Source: an uncultured Eubacteriales bacterium
GTDB lineage: Bacteria > Bacillota > Clostridia > Oscillospirales > Oscillospiraceae
Assembly (NCBI GenBank): GCA_900544975.1
Contig: UQXI01000014.1
Span: 1-62,317 of the forward strand
Length of the DNA: 62,317 nt
Reading direction: 5' to 3'
Shown: in pieces, positions 23,130-32,100 of the stretch
Layout: each line of letters starts with the position of its first letter
Numbering within the stretch: position 1 is the first letter of the stretch
Notes under the pieces: generated by a model
The model's input: the letters and a program-made list of their open reading frames with translations, nothing else
Databases searched by the model: none
Told to the model about the DNA's origin: nothing
Position numbers and translations under genes: made by a program

Positions 23130-23929
23130 TAGCGGTTGCCTCCTTCCCGACGATTGTAGTTGCGGTCACCGCCGTCTCTCCGGTTGCCGCCATCTCTCCG
23201 GTCGCCCCGGTCGTTCCGGTAGCCCCGGCCGCCATCCCGGCGATTGTCCCGACGATCCCGGCGGGCGGGAGCAGGCTCGGGAGCAGCGGCGCGGAGGGTG
23301 GTATTCAGGACCTCGCCCTTGTAGATCCAAACCTTCACACCGATGCGGCCATAGGTGGTGGCAGCTTCGGCAAAGCCATACTCAATGTCGGCGCGGATGG
23401 TCTGCAGGGGGATGGTGCCCTCGTGATAGGACTCAGAGCGTGCGATTTCTGCGCCGCCCAGACGGCCGCCGCAGGTCACCTTGATGCCCTTGGCGCCCAG
23501 GCGAGTTGCCTGCTGCATGGCCTTCTTCATAGCCCGGCGGAAGGAAATCCGCTTCTCCAGCTGCTGGGCGATGTTCTCAGCCACCAGCTGGGCATTCAGA
23601 TCCGGGCTGCGAACCTCTACGATGTTCAGGTTCACGCTCTTGCCCAGGCGGGCTTCCATATCCTTGCGCAGGTTCTCAATCTCCGCGCCGGCCTTGCCAA
23701 TGACCACGCCGGGGCGGGAGCAATGAATGTTGATTTTGACTTTCGCGTTGTTCCGCTCCACCTCGATCTTGGCGATGCCGGCAGAGTAGAGTCTGTTCTT
23801 CAGGTACTTGCGGATGTTATAGTCCTCCACAACCAGATCGCCCACCTGATCGGCACGGGCATACCAGCGAGAGTCCCAGTCCTTGATCACGCCAACGCGC
23901 AGTCCATGGGGATTAACTTTCTGTCCCAT
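23129..23929 (-). CDS. rpsC: Ribosomal protein uS3 with long RG-rich tail
   Basis: 266 residues: the KH domain and C-terminal S3 domain occupy about residues 1-212, then a tail of some 50 residues made almost only of R, D, G and N (repeats such as NRRDGG and RGDRRDGG). Typical bacterial uS3 ends near residue 210-220. The tail is clearly in frame and ends at a stop overlapping rplP. It would be a flexible, probably RNA-binding extension near the mRNA entry site; that role is inference. Confidence 0.97.
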   Translation of the reverse strand: MGQKVNPHGLRVGVIKDWDSRWYARADQVGDLVVEDYNIRKYLKNRLYSAGIAKIEVERNNAKVKINIHCSRPGVVIGKAGAEIENLRKDMEARLGKSVNLNIVEVRSPDLNAQLVAENIAQQLEKRISFRRAMKKAMQQATRLGAKGIKVTCGGRLGGAEIARSESYHEGTIPLQTIRADIEYGFAEAATTYGRIGVKVWIYKGEVLNTTLRAAAPEPAPARRDRRDNRRDGGRGYRNDRGDRRDGGNRRDGGDRNYNRREGGNR

Positions 23930-23942
23930 AGCTACCTCCTGC

Positions 23943-24278
23943 TTAAGCCTTCTCGCTCACACCGATGGTGATGTGAGTGGTTCTCTTGAGAATCCGATTG
24001 TAACTGCCCTTTGCCCGGGGCATGCCGCGCTTCAGGGTGGGGCCGGGGTTGGCCACGACGGTGGAGACATACAGGTTCTCCACGTTCATCCCGTTGTTAT
24101 GCTCGGCATTGGCAACAGCGCTCTTCAGGAGCTTCAGCATAGGCTCGGAAGCAGCCTTGGGCGTCTGCATCAGGTATGCGGTGGCGATTTTCACGTCCTT
24201 GCCGCGGATCATGTCGCACAGGAGCTTCACTTTCCGGGGAGACATGCGGACGTATTTCACATGTGCTAACGCTTCCAT
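23943..24278 (-). CDS. rplV: Ribosomal protein uL22
   Basis: 111 residues; RMSPRKVKLLCDMIRGKDV and MPRAKGSYNRILKRTTHITIGV, the tip of the loop that lines the exit tunnel. Macrolide resistance changes map in this loop in other bacteria; no obvious change is seen. Confidence 0.98.
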   Translation of the reverse strand: MEALAHVKYVRMSPRKVKLLCDMIRGKDVKIATAYLMQTPKAASEPMLKLLKSAVANAEHNNGMNVENLYVSTVVANPGPTLKRGMPRAKGSYNRILKRTTHITIGVSEKA

Positions 24279-24290
24279 TCCAGTTCCTCC

Positions 24291-24569
24291 TTACTTCGAG
24301 TTGGTGGTCTTGCTGCCAGAGTGGCCCCGGAAGGTTCTGGTAGGAACGAACTCGCCCAGCTTGTGGCCCACCATGTCTTCGGTGACATAGACAGGGACAT
24401 GCTTGCGGCCGTCATGGACAGCGATGGTGTGACCGACGAAGGAGGGGAAAATGGTGGAGGCTCTGGACCAGGTCTTCAGGACCTTCTTTTCACCGGCCTT
24501 ATTCAGCTCCTCGACCCGCTTCAGCAGCTCGGGTGCTACAAAAGGACCTTTTTTGATACTTCTGCTCAT
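24291..24569 (-). CDS. rpsS: Ribosomal protein uS19
   Basis: 92 residues starting MSRSIKKGPFVAPELLKRV and ending GEFVPTRTFRGHSGSKT. A 30S head protein. Confidence 0.98.
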   Translation of the reverse strand: MSRSIKKGPFVAPELLKRVEELNKAGEKKVLKTWSRASTIFPSFVGHTIAVHDGRKHVPVYVTEDMVGHKLGEFVPTRTFRGHSGSKTTNSK

Positions 24570-24584
24570 TCGTTCATATCCTCC

Positions 24585-25421
24585 TTACTTGGCGTTTCTG
24601 CCCTTGACGATGAACTTATTGGTGGGGTTCTTCGCCTTGCGGGTCTTGTAGCCCATAGCCGGCTTGCCCCAGGGAGTCACAGGGCCGGGACGGCCAACGG
24701 GGGCGCGGCCTTCGCCGCCGCCATGGGGGTGATCGTTGGGGTTCATGACAGAGCCACGGACCGTGGGACGGATGCCCATGTGACGGGTCCGACCGGCTTT
24801 GCCGATGTGGATGTTCTCATGATCCAGGTTGCCCACCTGACCGATGCAGGCGGTGCAGTTCATCCGCACATACCGGACCTCGCCGGAGGGCAGACGGACC
24901 TGGGCCAGCTGGCCATCCTTGGCCATGAGCTGGGCAGCGGTACCGGCAGAGCGGACCAGCTGAGCGCCCCGGCCGGGGTTCAGCTCCACATTGTGGATCA
25001 CCGTACCAACGGGAATGTTGGCGATGGGCAGGCAGTTGCCGGGCTTGATGTCCGCCGTAGCAGAGGAGACCACTTTGTCCCCGGCCTTCAGGCCGTTGGG
25101 AGCCAGGATGTAGCGCAGTTCCCCATCCTCGTACTTCACCAGGGCAATGAACGCGCTGCGGTTGGGATCATACTCCAGGCGGAGGACCTCGGCGGTCATT
25201 TCCGTCTTGTCCCGCTTGAAGTCAATGATGCGGTACTTCCGCTTATTGCCGCCGCCGCGATGGCGGACGGTGATTCTGCCGTAGCTGTTGCGACCAGAGT
25301 TCTTCTTCAGGGTCTCAACCAGGCTGCGCTCAGGTTTGGCCTTCTTATCTACGCCGTCGAAAGCAGAAACGGTCATGTTTCTACGCGCCGGGGTATAAGG
25401 CTTAAATGTTCTAATAGCCAT
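24585..25421 (-). CDS. rplB: Ribosomal protein uL2
   Basis: 278 residues; contains VMNPNDHPHGGGEGRAPVGR, the conserved histidine region at the peptidyl transferase centre, and the usual start MAIRTFKPYTPARRNMTV. Confidence 0.98.
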   Translation of the reverse strand: MAIRTFKPYTPARRNMTVSAFDGVDKKAKPERSLVETLKKNSGRNSYGRITVRHRGGGNKRKYRIIDFKRDKTEMTAEVLRLEYDPNRSAFIALVKYEDGELRYILAPNGLKAGDKVVSSATADIKPGNCLPIANIPVGTVIHNVELNPGRGAQLVRSAGTAAQLMAKDGQLAQVRLPSGEVRYVRMNCTACIGQVGNLDHENIHIGKAGRTRHMGIRPTVRGSVMNPNDHPHGGGEGRAPVGRPGPVTPWGKPAMGYKTRKAKNPTNKFIVKGRNAK

Positions 25422-25451
25422 TTTGCGTTACGCTCCTTTATTGAGATTTGG

Positions 25452-25748
25452 TTAGACCATACCCTCGAAGAACTCGATGGTCTTGGAATCGGCGGTCAGC
25501 TTCACCACTGCCTTCTTGTAGGCAGCGCGGCGGCCCTCGGGATAGGAGCCGGTCCGCTTCATCTTGCCCTGCATCCGGATGGTGTTGACCTTATCCACCT
25601 TGACGCCGAAGATCTGCTCGATGGCCTGCTTGATCTCAATTTTGTTGGCATCCGGCGCAACCATAAAGACGTACTTCTTATCGGTCACAGCCTCCATGGA
25701 CTGTTCGGTGATGACCGGTCTTTTGATGATATCGTAAGCGTTCTTCAT
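25452..25748 (-). CDS. rplW: Ribosomal protein uL23
   Basis: 98 residues starting MKNAYDIIKRPVITEQSM; docking site for trigger factor and SRP. Its ATG overlaps the rplD stop (TAATG). Confidence 0.98.
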   Translation of the reverse strand: MKNAYDIIKRPVITEQSMEAVTDKKYVFMVAPDANKIEIKQAIEQIFGVKVDKVNTIRMQGKMKRTGSYPEGRRAAYKKAVVKLTADSKTIEFFEGMV

Positions 25749-26371
25749 TATGCGAACACCTCCTCGATCTTGGCCAGGGCGGCCCGATCCAGAACCAGCT
25801 TCTTGGCGTTCAGAATGTCATAGACGTTGATGAGGTTGGCGAAGGTGATCTCACAGCCGGGGATGTTCCGGCCGGAACGGACCACGTTGGCATCGGGCTC
25901 TGCGGTGACCACCAGGGGCTTGCTCTCGGCGTTCACAGCAGACAGGAACTTGGCAAATTCCTTGGTCTTGATCTCGTTCATTTTGATGGAGTCGATGACC
26001 ACGATGTCCTGGGAAGCAGCCTTGGCGCTGAGGACGGACTTCAGGGCCAGACGCTTGACCTTTTTATTGAGGGTGTAGCTGTAATCCCGGGGCTTGGGAG
26101 CGAACACGATGCCGCCGTGGGTCCACTGGGGAGCACGGGTGCTGCCCTGACGGGCGTGGCCGGTGCCCTTCTGACGCCAGGGCTTCTTGCCGCCGCCGGA
26201 AACCTCGGCGCGGGTCAGAGCGGATTGGGTGCCCTGCCGGCAGTTGGCCAGGTGGTTCTTGACCACGTCGTGGACAACAGACTGGTTGGGCTCAATGCCG
26301 AACAAAGCTGCGGAGAGTTCGATCTCGCCGACCTGCTTGCCGGACATATCGTAAACATTCGTCTTAGGCAT
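25748..26371 (-). CDS. rplD: Ribosomal protein uL4
   Basis: 207 residues with the extended loop GGGKKPWRQKGTGHARQGSTRAPQW reaching the exit tunnel. In E. coli uL4 autoregulates the S10 operon; a hairpin in the leader here (27634-27657) could serve a comparable purpose. Confidence 0.98.
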   Translation of the reverse strand: MPKTNVYDMSGKQVGEIELSAALFGIEPNQSVVHDVVKNHLANCRQGTQSALTRAEVSGGGKKPWRQKGTGHARQGSTRAPQWTHGGIVFAPKPRDYSYTLNKKVKRLALKSVLSAKAASQDIVVIDSIKMNEIKTKEFAKFLSAVNAESKPLVVTAEPDANVVRSGRNIPGCEITFANLINVYDILNAKKLVLDRAALAKIEEVFA

Positions 26372-26390
26372 GATTTAAGCTCTCCTTTCC

Positions 26391-27110
26391 TTAACCTCTG
26401 GCGGAAGCCTTCTGGGGATTCCGGCCGGAAGCCTTCTGCGGGTTCTTGCTGATGCCGGCGTCGCCGCGCTTGATCTTGTTGTTCTTCACCGTGGACTTCA
26501 CAAAGACCAGGCCGCCCTTGGGGCCGGGGATGGCGCCGCGGATGACCAGCATATTGAGCTCGCTGTCCACCTTCACCACATCCAGATTCTGGATGGTGAC
26601 CTGCTCCACACCCATCTGACCAGCGCCGATCTTACCCTTGAAGATCCGGGAGGGGTCGGAAGAGGAGCCCATAGAACCGGCGTGACGGTGCACAGGGCCG
26701 CCGCCGTGGGTCATGGGGGTCCGGCCGGCATTCCAGCGCTTCACAACGCCCTGATAGCCATGGCCCTTGGAGGTGCCCACAACGTCCACCTTGTCGCCAG
26801 CGGCGAAGGTGTCGGCCTTGATCACGTCGCCCACGTTCATCTCGGCGGAGGCGTCCAGCTTGAATTCCTTCAGATGTTTCTTCGCCTCGACGCCAGCCTT
26901 CTTCAGGTGACCGGCCTCGGGCTTGGTCAGCTTGGACTCTTTCACATTCTCAAAGCCCAGCTGCACGGAAACGTAACCGTCCTGCTCCAGGGTTTTCTTC
27001 TGAGTCACGACACAGGGGCCGGCCTCAATGACGGTAACCGGAATCACCTTGCCGCTCTCATCGAAGATCTGGGTCATGCCCACTTTTTTGCCGATGATTG
27101 CTTTCTGCAT
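26391..27110 (-). CDS. rplC: Ribosomal protein uL3 with repeated C-terminal tail
   Basis: 239 residues against about 210 usual. The core (AIIGKKVGMTQIF start; GVVKRWNAGRTPMTHGGGPVHRHAGSMG) is normal. The extra C-terminus holds two copies of NPQKAS followed by (G/A)R, encoded by a short tandem duplication at about 26395-26450. Second gene of the operon after rpsJ. Confidence 0.97.
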   Translation of the reverse strand: MQKAIIGKKVGMTQIFDESGKVIPVTVIEAGPCVVTQKKTLEQDGYVSVQLGFENVKESKLTKPEAGHLKKAGVEAKKHLKEFKLDASAEMNVGDVIKADTFAAGDKVDVVGTSKGHGYQGVVKRWNAGRTPMTHGGGPVHRHAGSMGSSSDPSRIFKGKIGAGQMGVEQVTIQNLDVVKVDSELNMLVIRGAIPGPKGGLVFVKSTVKNNKIKRGDAGISKNPQKASGRNPQKASARG

Positions 27111-27230
27111 GTTTTCTTCTCCTTTTTAAGGTTATTGGTTGGCAGGCGGACATTGGGAGCCGCTTGTCAACGTGACCCGTCCGTCCAATTGACAGACTGT
27201 GGCGGGCAAGCTGCTATCCTGACGGGGGAA

Positions 27231-27539
27231 TTACAGCTTTATCTCAATCTCAACGCCAGCCGGCAGGTCCAGGGACATGAGGGACTCCACGGTCTTCTGG
27301 TTGGGGTTGAGGATATCGATCAATCTCTTGTGGGTTCTGCGCTCGAACTGCTCGCGGGAATCCTTGTACTTATGGACAGCCCGCAGGATGGTCACCACCT
27401 CTTTCTTGGTGGGCAGAGGAATGGGACCGGAGACGGAAGCGCCGTTGCGCTTGGCGGTCTCTACGATCTTCGCCGCGCTGGCGTCGATGAGCTGGTGATC
27501 ATAGGCCTTCAGCCGGATTCTGATCATTTGGTTTGCCAT
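27231..27539 (-). CDS. rpsJ: Ribosomal protein uS10
   Basis: 102 residues starting MANQMIRIRLKAYDHQLID; first gene of the superoperon. ATG 27539 has GGAGG 10 bases upstream; an in-frame extension upstream would run into the leader. 120 bases without a gene separate it from rplC. uS10 also serves in transcription antitermination with NusB. Confidence 0.97.
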   Translation of the reverse strand: MANQMIRIRLKAYDHQLIDASAAKIVETAKRNGASVSGPIPLPTKKEVVTILRAVHKYKDSREQFERRTHKRLIDILNPNQKTVESLMSLDLPAGVEIEIKL

Positions 27540-27633
27540 GTTGATGTTTCCTCCTTGAGACGTACTCAGTTGTTGTGGCTGGGTACGGTCGAACTTCCTG
27601 TCCGCGCCGCCGTGCGTATCATTCCCGCCCATG

Positions 27634-27657
27634 AAAAATGGCCGACGCAAGCCGGCC
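27634..27657 (-). promoter_or_regulatory. Attenuator-like hairpin in the S10 leader
   Basis: Within the leader of about 260 nt (27540-27801) the minus strand has GGCCG, an 8-nt loop, CGGCC and then ATTTTTC. It sits about 95 bases before the rpsJ start and after the promoter, so it could end transcription early. No other gene or motif is recognisable in this leader. Confidence 0.4.
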
Positions 27658-27807
27658 GATTCCCATAGGCGCAGCGATATACGCAAGCGCACACAGGATC
27701 GTTCAGCCGCCCGATGACCGGACATACTCCGCAGAAGTTACCGGCAAATGCCGCAATCTCCTGCATCATCGCATACATGCGCAGACTTCCCCCACACATG
27801 CTCTCCT

Positions 27808-27836
27808 ATCATACAGCAAATCTCCCTCACTGTCAA
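27808..27836 (-). promoter_or_regulatory. Main promoter of the S10-spc-alpha operon
   Basis: On the minus strand TTGACA (27836-27831), 17 bp and TATGAT (27813-27808). An A/T-rich stretch (27842-27862) just upstream could act as an UP element. No promoter of similar strength is evident inside the operon. Confidence 0.85.
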
Positions 27837-27918
27837 GGGGGATTTTACACTTTTTTAAATTTATAGGCGCCCATTCTCCGCCAAAATCGTCCACTGACCC
27901 AGCAGCTTGGCGCTCATC

Positions 27919-29001
27919 CTATAAAGGCAACTGAAACTTCTTCATTTGTGTCAGATGTTTGGCCAGAATGCTCAAGGATTCTTTGTTCGTGCGGTACCGG
28001 TTTCGTCCGTTCACCTGCTCGGTGGTGAGCAGTCTGGAATGAAACAGGCTGCTGATGTCCCGGCACACCCCGCCCAGGTGCAGCTCCAGCTGCTGGGACA
28101 GCTCCCGGGCGGACATGGGCCTGTCCAGCATGGCCCACAGCATCCGCATCCGCGCCTCGCTGCCCAGGAGCCGCAGCGCCTGGAATTCCCAGGGCTCAAA
28201 GTTGGTAGATTCTGTTTTTTCCACCTGCACCGCCACGCCGATGTGGCAGAAGGCGTTGCCATCCTCTCCGTCCACGGCGCCCAGGGCGGACTTGGGCCGG
28301 AGGTAGCGGAGCTGGACCCTCATAGATGTCAACGGCGTTTCCTCGGTGTAGCGAACCCGCTTGCGCCATTGCGCCTCCGCATCCGGCTGGAGAAAGTAAG
28401 ACTCCCAGCTCCGTGCCAGCGGCTCCGCAAGGTGGGCCCAGGGCGCCAGCAATGGCCGCAGCTTTTCTGCCACTGGGGTCAGAATGGTCTTCAGCTGGTC
28501 CATCGCCTCCACAAAGCCAGAGAATTGCTCCAGCAGCTTCTGGGCATACTCTGGGCCGAGGCCCAGCTTGGCAATCTCTTGAGCCAGAGGAACAAACTCG
28601 CTGTCAGCGGGCTCCAAATAGATGAGCCGATATTCATCGATGTCCACCATGCGTTCTCGGTTTCTTCGTTGCCTTTGTCTGGCCTGGCACAGGCGCGCAC
28701 AGTCTGCGGCCAAGTCTCCGCCGGAGGGCTCCATAGAGTTATAGACCAGGTTCCGGGCAACACAGGTGGCGCGCTCCGGGTCCTCGGAGAGGATATACTT
28801 GCCGAAATCATACTGTATCTCCGGGTCATCCTGGGAAATGCCGGCACAGGCCACATCCAGCATCTGCTGGATTGCCGCCTCTGGCAAGCAGTAAGGCCCC
28901 TCCTGGGTCAGCTCCACGGCCGGAATCCGGTTGACATAGGCGTACAGCAGCTCCACCGTCTCATATAGCAAATGGGGCTGCGCTGTGACCCATACCTCCA
29001 T
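27919..29001 (-). CDS. Winged-helix (ArsR-like) regulator, copy A
   Basis: 360 residues. The N-terminal two thirds form a helical domain of no recognised family; residues about 275-350 are a winged-helix DNA-binding domain (ALRLLGSEARMRMLWAMLDRPMSARELSQQLELHLGGVCRDISSL). It is a close paralogue of the protein at 33877-34971: both start MEVWV(T/S)A(Q/K)PH and align end to end. The two genes flank the large secreted protease and so may control it, but no target site is proven. Confidence 0.8.
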   Translation of the reverse strand: MEVWVTAQPHLLYETVELLYAYVNRIPAVELTQEGPYCLPEAAIQQMLDVACAGISQDDPEIQYDFGKYILSEDPERATCVARNLVYNSMEPSGGDLAADCARLCQARQRQRRNRERMVDIDEYRLIYLEPADSEFVPLAQEIAKLGLGPEYAQKLLEQFSGFVEAMDQLKTILTPVAEKLRPLLAPWAHLAEPLARSWESYFLQPDAEAQWRKRVRYTEETPLTSMRVQLRYLRPKSALGAVDGEDGNAFCHIGVAVQVEKTESTNFEPWEFQALRLLGSEARMRMLWAMLDRPMSARELSQQLELHLGGVCRDISSLFHSRLLTTEQVNGRNRYRTNKESLSILAKHLTQMKKFQLPL

Positions 29002-29092
29002 TCTTCACCCTCCCAATTTCAAGTTAAAAAATCACAATTATCCATCGATCACCGGATCAACTCCCTTCCCCATCCATGCAGCAGATGGAGTT

Positions 29093-29125
29093 GGCCGCCT
29101 CACAGCGCGGGGCTGTGGGGCGGCC
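29093..29125 (-). terminator. Strong hairpin after the protease gene
   Basis: A 14-bp stem with one G-T pair (29093-29106 with 29112-29125), 30 bases beyond the protease stop codon. It lacks a T-run, so its termination strength is uncertain. Confidence 0.5.
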
Positions 29126-29154
29126 ATTTATAAGGGAAGAGACAGACAAGGCGC

Positions 29155-32100
29155 TTAATAGGGGGAATAGCTCGCCGCATACCGGTTCAGAACCGTCAGG
29201 ATCTTGGCAAGCTGTGCCCGGGTCAGGGCGCCCTGGGGCTGGAAGGTCCCATCCGGGAAGCCCTCAAAGATGCCCGCATCGGTAGCCCAGAGGACGGCCT
29301 CGGCAGCAAATTCGCTGATCCGGTCCCCATCGGTATAGCCGGACAGGTCACCCTCCAGCGTAAACCAGAAGCCCAACACATTGGTCGCATAGCGGTACAG
29401 GAACGTAGCCGCCTGCTCCCGGGTCACATTTTCGTGAGGGCTAAAGGTCTCCTCGGAGGTGCCCTCGGTCACGCCGTTCTGGACCGCCCAAGCTACGGCG
29501 TCGGTGTACCAGGTATTCTCTGGCACATCGGTGAAGGAGGACTTCTCCGTAACCTCGGGAGAACCGGCCAGGCGGTACAGCGTTGTGACCATCATAGCCC
29601 GGGTCGTGCTCGCATTGGGGACGAAATGGGTGGCGTCCATGCCCTGGAACCAGCCGCGGTAGGTGGCGTTCAGGATCTCGTCCTCTGCCCAGTGACCGGC
29701 GATATCCACGAACTTACCCTCCAAAGCTTCATAGGCCGGGTCTGTGACCTGGATTTCAAAGCTTTCGCCACGGCCATAGAGGTCGCCGGTAACGGTTGTA
29801 GTGCCATGGGCAATGCCACGAACGATGCAGAAATCATTACCGGATTCCACAATCTCAGCCACAGTGGGGTCAGACACCGTCCAGCGGACGATGGGAGTAA
29901 AGACATCGTTTTCTGCCACATTTTTCAGGGTAGCCGTCTCGCCAATGCCCAAGGTCTTGGTATCGATGGTCAGATCGATGCACTCCTGGAAGCTGTCGCC
30001 GCTCTCAATCATAAGAGCGGAAACATTGCCTGCATAGTCAAAGCTGGTGGAGATGAAACGCTGCTTCTCAGAGGAGAACGTGAACCGGCCTCCCTCAACC
30101 ATGCCGTATTTCTTATGCCAGCCAGGTGTGCGTAAGGCATCGTTCATATAGACGACAGAGTAGCGTCCTCCCAGCCAGCCGCCCTCCTCGGGGACATATT
30201 CCAGGAAATAGTCCTCGGCGCAGTCATAGAACCAGTCCTCGCTGATGTACTTCGTGTACTCACCCTGCCATTCACCCCAGTAATTGCTGAAGAGATACTC
30301 GAGCTGGTAGTCATCTTTGTTGAACGGCCCGGTGCAGTCGATGTAAAGGGGGAATTCCTTCACCACCACCTGTCCGTCGGGATCCTCCGGCGTAATCTCC
30401 AGGCGCATAGTGACCCAGGTATTTTCCTCCAGGAGGCAGGTTTTTGTATCATAAATGTAATTTCCCGTTGCCTGATCGACGCCCCAAATGGGATACAGCC
30501 ACTCCAACGTAGGAGCAAAATATGTCACTTGGTCATAGGTCTTGGTGATGAAGCCTGTATCCTCCTCATAGAGAACCTCGCCGGTGTCGTTATCCGTAAC
30601 GGTGTAATGGATATTGGCAGCATTGCGGGTCAGACCCACCGTGAAGTTCAGATCATCCAAAGAGAAGTCGCCGTTGGGAGACACACCCGCAGTCTCGGGT
30701 CGGAAGGCATGGTAGCCGGAAACATTATTTTCAAGAGACTCATATTCTGCGGGAATCTTGCTGACGCTCCCGTCTCTGGTGTCGCCCAGGTAGTGGGTAA
30801 TAAAAGGACTGTTGCCCAGGCCGCCCTTATCCATGTCCAGATTGGTGGGGATATGGCCCCACAGGGCCGTATGAACCTGGTCGGCCGTCGTATACGGATA
30901 CTTTTCCATAAGGCTCACATAGGAGCTGGTTTCCAGGGTAGGCGCGTCGCTAAAATCGCCGTAGAAGCCCAGGAAAGGAACGCTCAGGTTGACAGACTCC
31001 TCGCTGATGAGTTGAATGAATCCTTCCACATAAGCGCCGCAGGGGAACCGCTCGTCATAGTATTCCTTTTCGCCCTCAGTCAAAGTCACGGTGGCAGTGA
31101 CCTTCACCGTTTCACCGGCAGGGACAGTGATCTTGCCATCGGCGGCGCTGTAGGCGATATCCGCTTTCATCTCTCTGGAGTACTCATAGGTCAGATGGGT
31201 GACTTCCCCGTATTTCACCAGGCCGCCCACAGCCTTCTGGCCCAGAACGGTGGTGTCCAGGGTGTAGGTCTTGTCGGAATCAGAGAAATTCACCACTTCA
31301 AAGGTCATCTCATACACGCCGGTGCGCTCCGGATCGTCGCCCAGCTCCAGCTTGGCCTTGTTGGTACCCTCCACCTGGATATAAGCCTCGGAGGTCATGG
31401 CCGCACCGATGTTGACCATACCGGCGCCCTGGCGGCGGACGAAATAGAGAGTTCCGTTCTCTTCATCCAAAATGGGGGTAGCCGTAGACATCAGCAGGCA
31501 GTTGGTCACATGGGCATAATCCTCTGCGGGGATATCGGTATCCTTCAGATACTGCCGCACCAGAGCGGCGCTGGCCGCCACGGCGGGAGAGGACATACTG
31601 GTGCCGGAGGCAATGCCCATCCCGTTGCCATAGGCGGACAGGACGTTGCCACCAATGCCGGTAATCTCCGGCTTCAAGGTCAGGCTACCCGTGGTGCCCC
31701 AGGAGGAGAAGTCAGACATCTCACCGGCAGTCTCACTGGGATTCCACCAGGGCTCTACCTTGAGTGTACTGGCACCGTTGTATTCAATCGCATTGAGCCA
31801 GAAAGCTTCCATGTTGGCAATGGGCAGCGGGAACTCCGTCAGGGTCACAGCGTACCCATTGAGCAGGATCAGGCCGGCGGCCTTTGCCTCCACAGCCTGA
31901 TTCACCAGCTCCACGGGATCCACATCCTGGTTCACCAAGCTGAAGAGCAGCTTGCCCTCTGCAGAGTCTGGATCTCTGGTAAACTCCAGCTCCTGACCGC
32001 CCAATTGCTCACGGAAGCCCTTACCTTCAGGCACACCGGTCATTTCGGAGTAGTTTGCATACTGCTCATATCCGGATTCGGTCAAGTAGCTGAGGGCGTA

